Shown here: piece after piece, positions 54,021 through 63,866 of the stretch
Layout: the number at the start of each line of letters is the position of its first letter
How positions within the stretch are numbered: the stretch's first letter is position 1
From: Hydrangea macrophylla
Lineage: Eukaryota > Streptophyta > Magnoliopsida > Cornales > Hydrangeaceae
Length of the DNA stretch: 64,000 nt
Direction: 5' to 3'
Assembly (NCBI GenBank): GCA_033977485.1
Contig: CM066993.1
Location: 67,310,864-67,374,863, forward strand
Position numbers and translations under genes: made by a program
Notes under the pieces: model-generated
The model's database searches: none
Told to the model about the DNA's origin: nothing
What the model saw: only the letters and a program-made list of their open reading frames with translations

Positions 54021-54320
54021 CACATTTTTTTTCTTATTTGCTTAGTTTTTTTTCCCTAGTATTTCATGGTCAATGTTAATCTCGGTTGATAAATCTCATT
54101 TTTTGATTTCAAAATATCAAATTTTACGAAAACGAACGTGTAGAACAGAAGTTATAGTAATTTGAACTTATTTAGGCATAAAAGGACCTAATGAGTTAAA
54201 GAAAAGTAACATTAATTTTAACTTGAAAGGGTTTTATTTCAAGGGGCTATGGCCGAAACCCCCAAAATAAAATAAAATAAATCTAAATTTTGGGAGGGCT
54301 TAAGGGGAGACTTGAGTCCC
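53961..54320. other. AT-rich sequence, no gene
   Basis: A TA microsatellite lies at 53,991-54,015. Nothing else is recognised. Confidence 0.5.
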
Positions 54321-54336
54321 TTGTCCCTTGCATTAT

Positions 54337-54623
54337 TTTTATTTATTTATTTATTTATTTATTATTATTATTATTATTATTTTGAGTCTTACCTGGATCA
54401 CGGTTGAATATTACGCACACACAGCACACACACGCATACAAATCCAACCCAACCCCAACCCACCCACATCCCCACAATGACCAATAGCAAAGCCCAGCCC
54501 CAACAAGGGCTACTCATTCCGACTGAACCCACAAATATGGGGGGGCAAGAACTTTCCTCAAGGGGAATCGAACCCTTGATCTTCCCACTAAAGAGATCAA
54601 GGTGATACCACTTGGGTCGTTGG
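54337..54623 (-). mobile_element. tRNA-derived SINE
   Basis: On the minus strand the head reads ACGACCCAAGTGGTATCACC (A-box region) and, about 35 bp on, GGTTCGATTCC, an exact RNA polymerase III B box. The element ends in an A-rich tail (AATAATAATAAATAAATAAA). A 16-bp duplication TTGTCCCTTGCATTAT flanks it (54,321-54,336 and 54,624-54,639), as expected for LINE-driven insertion. Confidence 0.93.
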
Positions 54624-54639
54624 TTGTCCCTTGCATTAT

Positions 54640-55082
54640 AAATTAGTGGCACATAGCATTACACGGATTTATAGAATCATATACATAAATTTATATCAAT
54701 ATTAGGGTACCGGCACGTGCGATGCTCGTACTAATTCCCTCTTATTAGCTTTTTTTTTTTTTTTTTTCCAATTCTTAATCTTGATATCAATGGTGTAAAA
54801 ATATAATGAAAGACATTATACTATCTCGAATTATCTTCATTGACTTTTAAAATGTGAGTATTTCTAGATTATTGGTATTTTTTCTCCTTTGAGTTATGTT
54901 TTATATAGCTTCTTCTTCTTTTTTTTAATTACAATTTATGATCTTGTTACCAACTATGTAATAATTTAATAAATTAATGAAAAGCATTATCTTCTCTGTC
55001 GAATTACCTTCCTTCAAGTTTACATTGTGATTACTTCTATATTATTGGTATTTCTTCCCTTTGGATTATGTTATGGCATTTT
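54640..55082. other. Start of a likely third ASR unit
   Basis: GCATTATAAATTAGTGGCAC and the text after it match 85-170 of unit 1. The rest is AT-rich, with a T-run at 54,752-54,768. No gene is seen. Confidence 0.5.
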
Positions 55083-55743
55083 TGTAATAACCTGCATTTG
55101 TATTTAATTTTAATTTGATATTTTCATATTTAATCTGTATTTCTGTCTTATTTAGTTTCTATTTCCCATATGTTAAACTTTAAATTCTTGTTTCAATTGC
55201 TATTGAGATTCTTTTGGGGTCAAATTGTAATTTTTACAAAAGTTAGTAATACCTGTGTGGATTTCAAAATCTGTATTTCAAAATGGTGGAAATATTTCCT
55301 TTTGACTCAATCAGTATTTTTATGAAACCAGAAAATCAATTCTTAAGTTAAAATGAATTTTCTGAATTTTTGTGGTGACCACCGCGCCCCGAAAATACCA
55401 GTTAGTGTGCAAAACTGTCCACGCTGTGTGAACTTCCACAGATTTTGGAAGTGACTGATTTGGCCAATTGCTTTTTTGCCATTTATGGCAAGTGATCATT
55501 GGCTTAGGCCTTGTTTGGTTGATACATTTGTGTGTGTGTATTCCTTAGGCCATAAGCCAAATTCCCAAACAACCTTAGTTGCCCCCTACTAACCTATAAT
55601 GCCCCTTCAGCACTTGAGAATGTATACATACGTATGTATTATCTGTGTATTAATCTTGTGTGTGTTTAGGATTGAAATTAATCCTCCTAATTGTAGTGTA
55701 TAGAAGGTCTTTCTTGGTGGCCAAGTTCCCAAAATTGTTCATC

Positions 55744-55750
55744 TATATAA
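55744..55750 (+). promoter_or_regulatory. TATA-like box of solo LTR D
   Basis: TATATAA in the context GTTCATCTATATAACTCAC lies about 660 bp inside the LTR, with a short leader (GAGAGTTTCAAAGAGAGACC) following. Confidence 0.4.
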
Positions 55751-56394
55751 CTCACATTCACTCCTGCACACACTCACATTTTGTATCCTTGCAACTGAGA
55801 GTTTCAAAGAGAGACCAGAGAGTTCATAGTTCAGAACTAGGAAGAGAAGAGCTCAATCCTCCATAGCCTAAAGCTTTTATTTGGTTGCTAAATTCTTATA
55901 ACTTTCTCAACAACTTCTTCAATCTATATCACAGTGAGTATTTACAGTGAGTATTTAGAACTCACTCAGAATGTAATACATGCTTTAAATTCCTTTATGC
56001 TTGTCAAATTTTGAAATCCCCATTGATGATCATACGTTGAAGTTCATGGCTTGAAAATCAAGATTTTTCAAACTCAATCAAATTTTGTTTTCTTAGATAA
56101 TTATGAGAGATTATGCATCATATATGCCATGTTTAAAGTATTAGACCTTAATTTGTTCATATGAAAAAGTTTATTAGAAATGAAGTTTTATTAACTTTTA
56201 GTTTTTCATAAAAATTTAGAGATATGGTTTGATTCATGATCAATTGAATACATATTCGAAATCCTTGTAGAAAAACAAAGAGATTCATATATTGTATGAC
56301 ATATATAATTCCAGAATTGAAAATGGGTCAAAAAGACCCTGAAAATCTGAAACAGAGCAGTTTCTGCGAGGAAGGTGAAGCCTCTGCTTCATCT

Positions 56395-56640
56395 CGCGCC
56401 ACGATCGCGCGAGCGACTTTTCGCGCGAGCGGCCCGCGCGCGCGAGCTTTGTGTTTTTAGGCAGACATAAAAGTTTTATATATAAAATAAAAAATAGGCA
56501 GACCGCGCGAGCGAGGGTCGCGCGAGATACCTTTCGCGCGAGCGACCCGCGCGCGCGAGGTGGCTAATTCCAGGAAGAAAGAAGGTTTTATAAATAAAGA
56601 AAAATTGGGCATATCGCGCGAGCGGCCCTTGCGCGCGATC
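56395..56640. repeat. Palindrome array of TCGCGCGA in three clusters
   Basis: TCGCGCGA starts at 56,405, 56,421, 56,518, 56,534 and 56,614, with variants at 56,503 (CCGCGCGA) and near 56,630 (GCGCGCGA). Cluster starts are about 98 and 111 bp apart, and neighbours within clusters are 15-16 bp apart. The GC content stands out sharply from the AT-rich surroundings. Confidence 0.9.
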
Positions 56641-56920
56641 TGCCAGTTTGTGGTTTTTGTTTGTTTTGTGTTAAGAGACTGTTTGTTTCAACTTTTAAGT
56701 ACTGTTAAGGTTCTGTTTGGGAAATTTAGTTAATCAGAACTCTATTGATTATGTTTGAATGATTAAAACATTGCTTTATGACTTATCAATCCTTGTACGC
56801 GCGTTGTTCCTTTAATTCAGCGTTTTGCTTATGTTTAAATGCATATCATTCATGTGGGGTCAGTGGTACATGCATGTGGGTGTCAGTCGGTGTGGAAAAG
56901 AGTAATGATAGTGTGGAAAG

Positions 56921-57011
56921 AGCATGAGATTGAGATTGAGATTGTGGTTGTGGTTGTGGTTGTGGTTGTGGTTGTGGTTGTGGTCGTGATTGTGGTTGAG
57001 GTTGTGGTGAG
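56921..57011. repeat. GTGGTT / GAGATT hexanucleotide run
   Basis: Three GAGATT-type units are followed by about nine GTGGTT-type units within solo LTR D. Confidence 0.93.
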
Positions 57012-57029
57012 GGTATCTTTGAAATGCGA

Positions 57030-57310
57030 CGGTGGCAAATATGGACATTCCCTGACGCCCATGGAAGCGTTAAAGTGTGTGACGCCGAATTTGGACACTC
57101 CCTGGCACCCATGGTAGTGCTAAAGTGTGGCCTACGGACACTCCCTGATACTCGAGTCTGGATACTGCGTGAGGGGTTGCCCCGGTATTTGCATGGCGGT
57201 TAGGGTATTCAAAGTGTGAGACATTGGACACTCTCTGGTACCCCGGACCAAAGTGTGAGGCAAACTGGACACTCCCTGGCGCCCCGTTTCTAAAGTGTGG
57301 CTATCTTAGT
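57030..57310. repeat. Degenerate tandem repeat of GGACACTCCCTGG...AAAGTGTGG
   Basis: Five to six units of about 40-65 bp pair a GGACACTCCCTGR word with a later AAAGTGTGR word, so ACACT and AGTGT alternate. It lies in solo LTR D. Confidence 0.8.
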
Positions 57311-57979
57311 GTTTCAAAGATACCAGGAGTAAGATAGTGGGTTGTTGTGGCTGTCGAGAGAAAAGAGTCGGCAAGATGAGTGTGGTGCATTGTCTCATAC
57401 ACGAATATCTGTTTTCATGAATGAACGACTTTTGATATATTCCTTGTTGTTTTATAAAAAGAATTCTTTCTGAGGTTTAATTATTGATTTACACAAATTG
57501 AAAAAAAAATGAAAAAAGGTAAATGGGTATGTTTTACATTTAAAGTTATGTTTTTAATACTCACCAGCTTCTTGAAGCTGACGACGTTGATGCGTCCTGG
57601 ACATTCGTGTTCAGGCTTTTCAGGTTATAACCAGGAGGAATCGTACGACCATGCTAATTGAGAATGGCTGCCCTCGGATTGAGAAACTGTTTATTCATTA
57701 TATGTTTTTAAGTTCGAACTGTTTGTGTTATAAGGGTGACTGTAATAGACACTAAGCTATTGTTTTGTTTCAAGGCGGTCTGTGCCTTTAGACGACCCGT
57801 GCTGTAATATTTATTAAGTTAGAAAATATTTGTAAGCCTTGTTTGCTCTACTCTGATTTTTATGTTTTGTTGTTCGACGTTTGGGACGGAATCGATCCTT
57901 CAAACTGTCGCGACCTACGGGTCCATAAAGGAAATTAAACGCTTTTCTTATTTATGCTAAGTCGGGGCGTGACAATTTT

Positions 57980-58211
57980 AGTGTCGTAACTAATAATACA
58001 GGGGCATGAAAATGAAATATGAGTAAGAATACTTCCGAAATATGCCTCCACAATATCTTTCGAGGTCCCATTTTATATGTCTATCTTTGCGTTTTCAAAC
58101 ATTTTTTGTATTTCTTTGAAGAAAATACTACAATTTTCGCCTCCATATATTCCAAGTGCCTTAATAGACAATATCTGTGAAATAATAGATGATATGTGTT
58201 TGTAATAAAAT
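57980..58211. other. AT-rich sequence, no gene
   Basis: Nothing is recognised. Confidence 0.5.
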
Positions 58212-58491
58212 TAATTTAGAAGCATGTGTGTGTGAAATAAATTTATATTTATGTGTTAAAATAACTAAAAGCTTCATTTTGTATTTTGAAGGATATGAGT
58301 TCATTATTTCTATGCATCAAAATATTTGAGTATATGATTTGAATAGTATTGTTTCAATTTGGTATGAGATTTGAGTAAAAGTGTAAAAATAAATTTTAAA
58401 GGCATGTGTGTGAAATAAATTTACATCTATGCGTTAAAATAACTAAAAGCTTCATTTGGTATTTTTGAAGGATAGAAGTGCATTGTTTTTA
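58212..58491. repeat. Tandem duplication of about 180 bp, second copy split
   Basis: GGCATGTGTGTGAAATAAAT (about 58,222 and 58,401), AACTAAAAGCTTCATTT and TTGAAGGATA recur. The first copy runs on through TATGCATCAAAATATTTGAG to GAGTAAAAGTG. The second copy stops at 58,491 and resumes at 60,258, where an element has inserted. Confidence 0.85.
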
Positions 58492-58702
58492 GAGTTAATT
58501 AGTATAATGTCCATTTTACTCTAGGTTTCTTGCAATAGGCCCAACGTATGAAACAATTTCGTCTGAAGTCCACACCACAAAATTTGGACCAAACTACCCT
58601 TTCCATTTCTCATTCAAAACTGCAATTAATAACCCCAACTATTTTAGGGGTTTTCAAAATTCAAATCCCAAATACCTAAATGATAATAAATCACATTATA
58701 TA

Positions 58703-58706
<4 letters not shown>

Positions 58707-58748
<42 letters not shown>
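58707..58748. repeat. CT microsatellite
   Basis: About 20 TC dinucleotides directly before the LDH fragment. Confidence 0.95.
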
Positions 58749-58751
<3 letters not shown>

Positions 58752-58766
58752 GTTTAGAGAGAGAAA

Positions 58767-59139
58767 GCTCAGGCCATAGCTCAAATCATCCTCACACAGG
58801 ACCTCTCCGGTGACCTCACGCTAGTCGACGCAAGCCAGATAAACTCCATGGCGAAATGCTCAGTCTCAAACACGCCGCCGCGCTCCTCCCGGGGACCAAG
58901 ATCATGGCCGACTTGGACTACTCGAGGACCAGGATCATCGTCGGATCCGCTCTCTGTATCGTCATCGCCGGCGCTAGGCAGAACCCCGGCGAGTCCACGC
59001 TGAACTTGATACAGAGGAACAAGGGTGTTCTTGATTATTGTGCCCCAACTTGCGAAGTACTCGCCCGATTCGATGTTGGTGATTGTTTCGAACCCGGTTG
59101 ATGTTTTGACTTATGATTCTTGGAAGCTTTCTGGGTTTC
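58767..59139 (+). pseudogene. L-lactate dehydrogenase fragment
   Basis: Three consecutive frames give AQAIAQIILTQDLSGDLTLV, then LSLKHAAALLPGTKI and [20 protein letters not shown], then [20 protein letters not shown] and [16 protein letters not shown]. These match, in order, the NAD-binding half of plant L-lactate dehydrogenase (pyruvate to lactate, cytosolic, fermentation). About 125 of roughly 350 residues are represented. The glycine-rich start of the Rossmann fold and the whole catalytic half are missing. Frameshifts lie near 58,850 and 59,022. In GESTLNL a Thr replaces the Arg that the family has in this active-site loop. Its GC-rich codon use differs sharply from the flanks. It is a captured, dead fragment inside a transposon. 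Confidence 0.9.
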
Positions 59140-59224
59140 AACAACAATGGCAATACCGGATCTGCTCTCTCTCAAGCTATACAATGGAACCCGATTGTAT
59201 ATTATGTTGTGGTTCAAAGGTTGT

Positions 59225-59860
59225 GGTCCAAAAGGTTGTAGTGTAAAATTTAACACTCATGTTCTTAGTTTCACATGTTATGCTGCGAAATTGTACACTA
59301 TGTGAATGAAAAATGTGATGTCAATGAAATATTGCAGTCAGTGTAAAAATGAATGTGCAAATGAATTTGTGATAAGACAGTGTTCCTTTTGTTGAATAAC
59401 TCGAATATGAGTGTGAAATTTAACACTTATATTCATTCTAGTGTGAAATTTAACACAATTTTTTTTGGGTGATGGTGATGAATGACTGTTAGATCACCCA
59501 AGAATGGTGAAATACGAAATTAAAAAAGATATGTGTAATATTAAACAGATTCTAACGTATAAAGCCCTACAATTATGGCATTTAGTAACTTAATTCCTAA
59601 AATATATGCAAGATTTAGTAACTTCCCAAAATTATGGGATTGAGTTTGACCAATTGCAGCATAAAATAAGTTTGGTAACTTCCCAAAATATATGCAAGAT
59701 TATGGGATTGAGTTTGACCAATTGCAGTATAAAATTTTCACACTAATGAACTAGTTGCAATGTAAAAACAAACCAGTTGCAGTGTAAAATTTCACACTAA
59801 TGAACCAATTGCAGTGTAAAACGAACTAGTTGCAGTGTAAAATTCAATACTCGCATAAAT
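59225..59860. repeat. Dispersed AGTGTRAAATTTMACACT motifs
   Basis: About seven copies or half-copies of a near-palindromic word occur, for example AGTGTAAAATTTAACACT (59,239), AGTGTGAAATTTAACACT (59,410) and AGTGTAAAATTTCACACT (59,779). The later ones sit in a short tandem repeat with AATGAACYAGTTGCAGTG. Confidence 0.75.
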
Positions 59861-60257
59861 GTATGGTGCATAGTAACAGATTAATATGTCATGTGATCAA
59901 TGATTATTGGTAGAACATACAAAAATGGGATACCCACATAAAAATGGCGTTAGAAATATTCAAAAGACCCATAATGTACAAGGCTAAAGTTATGGGATTT
60001 TATTTCCATATATTTGATATGCAAAGCAATGGGATAATAGAGTTATTACCATATATATATATATTTCTATATATGTGTGCCTGTGTATATGTATAGGGGT
60101 AAAAAAGTCACTAAAACTATCTATAATTGGGGATTGTGGACTAATCTCTAACAATATTCACAATTATAAGGTCTCTCATTGGGAAGTACCAATTGGTGGG
60201 TCTATTATAACAAACATTGGTAGAATGGGATTTCCCACTAAATTTTTCTTGTTTTTA

Positions 60258-60335
60258 TGCATCAAAACATTTGAGTATAAGATTTGAATAGCATTGTTTC
60301 AATTTGGTATGAGATTTGAGTAAAAGTGAATTTTG
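60258..60335. repeat. Continuation of the split 180-bp duplication
   Basis: TGCATCAAAACATTTGAGTA, GATTTGAATAGCATTG and GGTATGAGATTTGAGTAAAA match 58,313-58,390. Confidence 0.85.
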
Positions 60336-60494
60336 TGGGGATTTGATTCTAGGATTACTAAGCAAAAATGTATTCATATTTTTTTAGTTAATTTGATCTC
60401 CAAATATTAAAAGTTCGGGACGGGGGAAAAGCCATAGTATGTCTAAAAAAATGCACATAAGAAGTAAATGATAAATATGCAACAGAATGTTGAC

Positions 60495-60830
60495 GTAAAT
60501 GTTTACAATATATAAATCCTAAATTTGAGGGAAGAAGTTGAGCAGAATATAAATATTAATGACCAATTCATAAATAGCCACTAAAATAGCCACTTTATTT
60601 AACTATTTTTGAAGTTAAGTACAAAAATCTAAGAACTTGCTGACCCAAATGTAATTAGACATATTACAATATATAAATCATAATTTTGAGATAAGAAGTT
60701 GACCAGAATGTAAATATTAGTGAACAATTCACAAATAGCCACTAAAATAGTCACTTTATTTGACTTTTTTGAAGTGAAGTATAATATTCCAGAACTTGCT
60801 GATCCAAATGTAATTAGACACAATATTGTT
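60495..60830. repeat. Tandem duplication of about 160 bp
   Basis: TTACAATATATAAATC (60,503 and 60,663), AAATAGCCACTAAAATAG and GAACTTGCTGAYCCAAATG recur in the same order. No gene is seen. Confidence 0.85.
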
Positions 60831-61070
60831 GATTAAAACCTCATTGTCTTATTAAATAAAATTTTAAAAGTTGACCTAGATGTAATAATTAATCTGAAAT
60901 GACATAATTACCCTCACACAAATCGAGATATTGTTATGATGAGTATCACGATATATGCGTAATTATGGTGTAGTGAAGGATATTATGATATTGAGAAGAT
61001 GCGAAAAGACAATATGATATTTAATTAACTCAGAATTTTTAGGCTCTTTTATAAAAGGTAGCTGATATGT
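60831..61070. other. AT-rich sequence, no gene
   Basis: Nothing is recognised. Confidence 0.5.
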
Positions 61071-61072
61071 AC

Positions 61073-61200
61073 TCCCTCCGTCCCTTTTTTTGAGTCCTAT
61101 ATTCAATTTTGAGATGTCCCAAAATTAGTGTCTATTTTCCTAAATTGGTAGACAATTTTTAGTTAATTTTCAAAACTACTCTTCCTTGAAATCTACACCA
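61073..61200. mobile_element. Single Stowaway-type MITE end
   Basis: CTCCCTCCGTCCC is present at 61,073, but I find no matching right end, so this is a truncated or interrupted copy. Confidence 0.6.
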
Positions 61201-61239
61201 TGACAAAACTAAAAAAATTATTGTAATGATTAGAGGCAA

Positions 61240-61620
61240 TTGTGGAAAGTAGTTGTCCCGCTCGCGCCCCCAGAGCATCAGCCCAACATTTCTGAGAGTG
61301 GGTGAATTGCGACTTGGTTTTTTTATTGGGAGAGGTGAAAGGAGTATGGTATGGCCTATTTGAAATGTTCAGAGTCGCCACCTAACATTTGAAGTGTTAG
61401 GGCCCCTGCAAAGACAATTAAAGTAATTCATCTTTGACTTTTGAAAAATAGTTAGAGAAAAGTGGGTCATTTAAAAGTGTGACTCTGAATAGGCATGCGA
61501 AAATCAGAGATTTTGAAGTGGGTTCGGGGACTCGATTATATCGAGGGAAGGTGTTAGGCACCCTCGAACATCCGTGCGAACACGATTGCCAATTTTAGTG
61601 ATTTTTTTTTTTTTAAATTG
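61240..61620. other. Retrotransposon-like non-coding repeat
   Basis: AGAGTCGCCACCTAACATTT and GGGAAGGTGTTAGGCACCCT are words I associate with dispersed plant repeats, probably LTR-element untranslated sequence. No frame codes. The assignment is weak. Confidence 0.35.
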
Positions 61621-61844
61621 GGCATTTCATTTGAAAAAGAAAAGAAAAGTTTTACTTTTTTTTTTTTAGAAAGTGAATAGGACGAAAAATTGTGATAGGT
61701 ATGGCCGCACTTTTTGAGAGTTGCTTACGTATCCCAAAATAAGTATAAAAGAAGTTGACGTGATTGATAGCAAATAATACCCCGCGAACAACAAATAAAA
61801 GATGGCGCCAAATATTTACTAAAATTTGCAACGTTTGAAATTCC

Positions 61845-62067
61845 AATGCCGTTAAATAACGGCACTAATTTAAAACGCCGTTATTTCCCGACGTTGTAAT
61901 TTTAAACGCCGCTAATTTTTGGCATTTACTAATAAAGTGACTGTATTTCCCGGCACGTGTAAAAGTGCCGGTAATTCACAACATTGTTTTTATAAATGTC
62001 GTTAATTAACGGCATTTTAGTAAATGCTGGCAAATAAACGTCGGTATATGCTGCTTTTCTTGTAGTG
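61845..62067. mobile_element. CACTA (EnSpm) right terminus
   Basis: It ends TTTTCTTGTAGTG at 62,067, the reverse complement of the standard CACTACAAGAAAA terminus. The inner part holds repeated GCCGTTA, AACGGCA, GCCGGTA and TGCCG words, the subterminal repeats of these elements. The left end is not in the window in matching form. Confidence 0.8.
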
Positions 62068-62152
62068 TACCTAGCTCGTGTGACAAAAATGACATAAATT
62101 TAATTGTCAAAACTATTTTTTTCGACTCTCTAACTTGCACCAAAAATATGTA

Positions 62153-62410
62153 CTCTTTCCGTCCCAAATTGTTGGGCACTCTTTCTATTTTGGGTTGTCC
62201 CAAAATGTTAGTCCATGTTGAAAAGTCAACAACAGTTTTTGAATCTTTCTTGTTTTGCCCTTTCTTTTTTCACACCCCAACTAATCTAAATGTATTTATG
62301 AGGGGCAATTTGAAAAGTTGGAACATAAAAGTTTGACAAAAGTGCAATCATTGTGTTCCCTTAAAAAGTTAGATTCCCCAAAAGTGTTAAACAATTTGGG
62401 ACAGAAGGAG
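62153..62410. mobile_element. Stowaway-type MITE
   Basis: The ends CTCTTTCCGTCCCAAATTGT and ACAATTTGGGACAGAAGGAG are inverted repeats with TA on both sides (62,151-62,152 and 62,411-62,412). Confidence 0.88.
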
Positions 62411-62637
62411 TATAAATTAGACCACAAATTCCACCTCGAAAGCGCTACCCCCGACCCCCGCTTGGAACTTGTATACTAACTAGCGGACCCAAATCCATTA
62501 TATTTGGCCCTCCCTAACAAAGAATTCGAAATCTGCCACTGGTGTAATTAATAAGCTAGTAAACTGGGAAAATGCCATTAGTAAGATTATTGGTGAATAT
62601 TGATTATTCAGTCATTGCATTTATTTTCTGAAAATAC

Positions 62638-62874
62638 CTTTGCTCACCCAAAATATGGTACATCAATGTTCACCCAAGCATCTCATTGGCCAATGCAGGA
62701 CCCAGGATTAAACAATATTCCAAGCATTCCATTGGCCAATGCAGTGGGACCCAAGATTAAACTAATCCTGGGTCCCACTGCATTGGCCAATGGGATGAAT
62801 CTTGGGTCCCACTGCATTGGCCAATGGGATGATGCTTAGGTGAGCATTGATGTACTATTTTTTGGGTGAGCAAA
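62638..62874. mobile_element. Foldback MITE with CATTGGCCAATG palindromes
   Basis: TTTGCTCACCCAAAATATGG and GTACATCAATG face their inverse at the right (CATTGATGTAC, TTTTTTGGGTGAGCAAA). Inside, the 12-bp palindrome CATTGGCCAATG occurs four times (about 62,684, 62,730, 62,783 and 62,815). The flanks AAAATAC and AAATAC suggest a short target duplication. Confidence 0.85.
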
Positions 62875-63044
62875 AATACTCTCTTATTTTCTAATGGTTA
62901 ATTTGACGTTAACTCCATCTCAGTTGGTACCATCCTTAATTCCTTGTGCCAGCTTTAACAACTGAATTTTCATAATTTGCATTGTCTCATTTAATTAAGC
63001 CTGAGAAATGCTGCATTATCAAAATTAGAATTAAGTAATTATGA
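62875..63044. other. AT-rich sequence, no gene
   Basis: Nothing is recognised. Confidence 0.5.
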
Positions 63045-63049
63045 ATTCT

Positions 63050-63190
63050 GAGCAACGATTTAGCTTAGTTAGTAAAAAGGCTTCCCATACGACGGTTATA
63101 CTAGGTTCGAACCTTGCCCCTCCTCCTCCGGACCTGACAATTATGTCTTTACACTAGACCACTACACAAAATGATATATATAAAAAAAAA
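63050..63190 (+). mobile_element. tRNA-derived SINE
   Basis: TTAGCTTAGTTAGTAAAAAGG (an A-box-like stretch) is followed by GGTTCGAACCTTG, a B box with perfect GGTTCGAACC, and by an A-rich end (ATATATAAAAAAAAACATAAA). It is related to the degenerate copy at 45,655. Confidence 0.7.
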
Positions 63191-63515
63191 CATAAATTGA
63201 AACAAAGTTATTATTAATTCTTGAATAACATGTGACGTTTGACAGCCCATTGTCCAATGTATTTTGCTGCTTTTAGAAATAAGTCAATAATTAGCTAAAT
63301 TATAACTTTTACTTTAATATTGATTTGACAAAAAAACACGTTTGCAAGGGTGATAGCAACATGAACTCTCACTAAAAAAAAAAAAAACATTTACTAAACA
63401 ATTAAACATCCGGAACTAGTTTACTTATAAACCATAGAACTGATTCTTTGCCTTTCAAAACAGCCTCTTATTATGTTTTCGTGAATATAAGTAAACTACT
63501 TAATCAATTTCCTTA

Positions 63516-63776
63516 GGCTTAGTTTGGCCCGTATGTGGCTTTTTAACAGGAGCTTATGAAATTTATTACTAAGTTCTTTGATAATTTTATACAAGTAACA
63601 CACTACTCTTTAAAAAGACATCATGAAACCAAAAAGCAACCTTGAGCTTTTAAAAGCTCCCTCCAAAAAAGCCCTAAGTTCAATTTTTGCAAAGCTCATA
63701 AACTAGTTACCAAATGAATTAACATGAAATTGAGCTTTAAAAAAGGAGAAGCACCACGTGGAGGCCAAACTAAGCC
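63516..63776. mobile_element. PIF/Harbinger-type MITE (Tourist-like), 261 bp
   Basis: The ends GGCTTAGTTTGGCC and GGCCAAACTAAGCC are perfect inverted repeats with TTA on both sides (63,513-63,515 and 63,777-63,779), the standard for PIF/Harbinger. Position 902 of unit 1 (TTTCCTTAGTACG) is the matching empty site. Confidence 0.92.
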
Positions 63777-63831
63777 TTAGTACGTTGATTTTCTAAAATT
63801 ATTTTCAATTTTTTGTAGAACCCACAAAATT

Positions 63832-63832
<1 letters not shown>
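63777..63832. other. Paralogue of 902-960, third ASR unit
   Basis: TTAGTACGTTGATTTTCTAA and ATTTTTTGTAGAACC match TTAGTACGTTGATTTTCTAA and ATATTTTGTACAACT in unit 1. Confidence 0.65.

Positions 63833-63862
<30 letters not shown>
63833..63862. repeat. Run of 30 G
   Basis: Thirty consecutive G interrupt the alignment to unit 1. The sequence after it (63,863-64,000) no longer matches unit 1, and I recognise nothing in it. This could be a true homopolymer or an assembly seam. Confidence 0.9.

Positions 63863-63866
<4 letters not shown>

Larger units (their letters stand above)
55083..57974 (+). mobile_element. Solo LTR D, Ty3/gypsy-like, 2.9 kb
   Basis: The element runs from TGTAATAACCTGCATTTG to GTCGGGGCGTGACA, with a perfect 5-bp duplication ATTTT (55,078-55,082 and 57,975-57,979). 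Its start resembles LTR C (TGTAATACCCTGTATTT). It holds a TATA-like box at 55,744, a TCGCGCGA palindrome array (56,395-56,640), a GTGGTT hexanucleotide run and a GGACACTCCCTGG tandem repeat. No coding domain is inside. Confidence 0.87.
58492..60248. mobile_element. Pack-MULE-like element carrying an LDH fragment, 1,757 bp
   Basis: A perfect 9-bp duplication TTGTTTTTA (58,483-58,491 and 60,249-60,257) marks the borders, and removing the element restores the 180-bp duplication in which it lies. The ends are weak inverted repeats (GAGTTAATTAGTATAATGTC against the inverse GAAAAATTTAGTGGGAAATC), about two-thirds identical over 30 bp. It carries a GC-rich lactate dehydrogenase fragment and no transposase. 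The 9-bp duplication and host cargo fit a Pack-MULE, but the TIRs are short and diverged. Confidence 0.75.

Noticed and set aside
54560..54605. A tRNA gene, because of a perfect B box
   Set aside because: There is no cloverleaf or acceptor stem, and the sequence is the head of a SINE with an A-rich tail and a 16-bp target duplication.
58856..59101. A functional dehydrogenase gene
   Set aside because: Only about a third of LDH is present, with two frameshifts, no glycine-rich start and no catalytic half.
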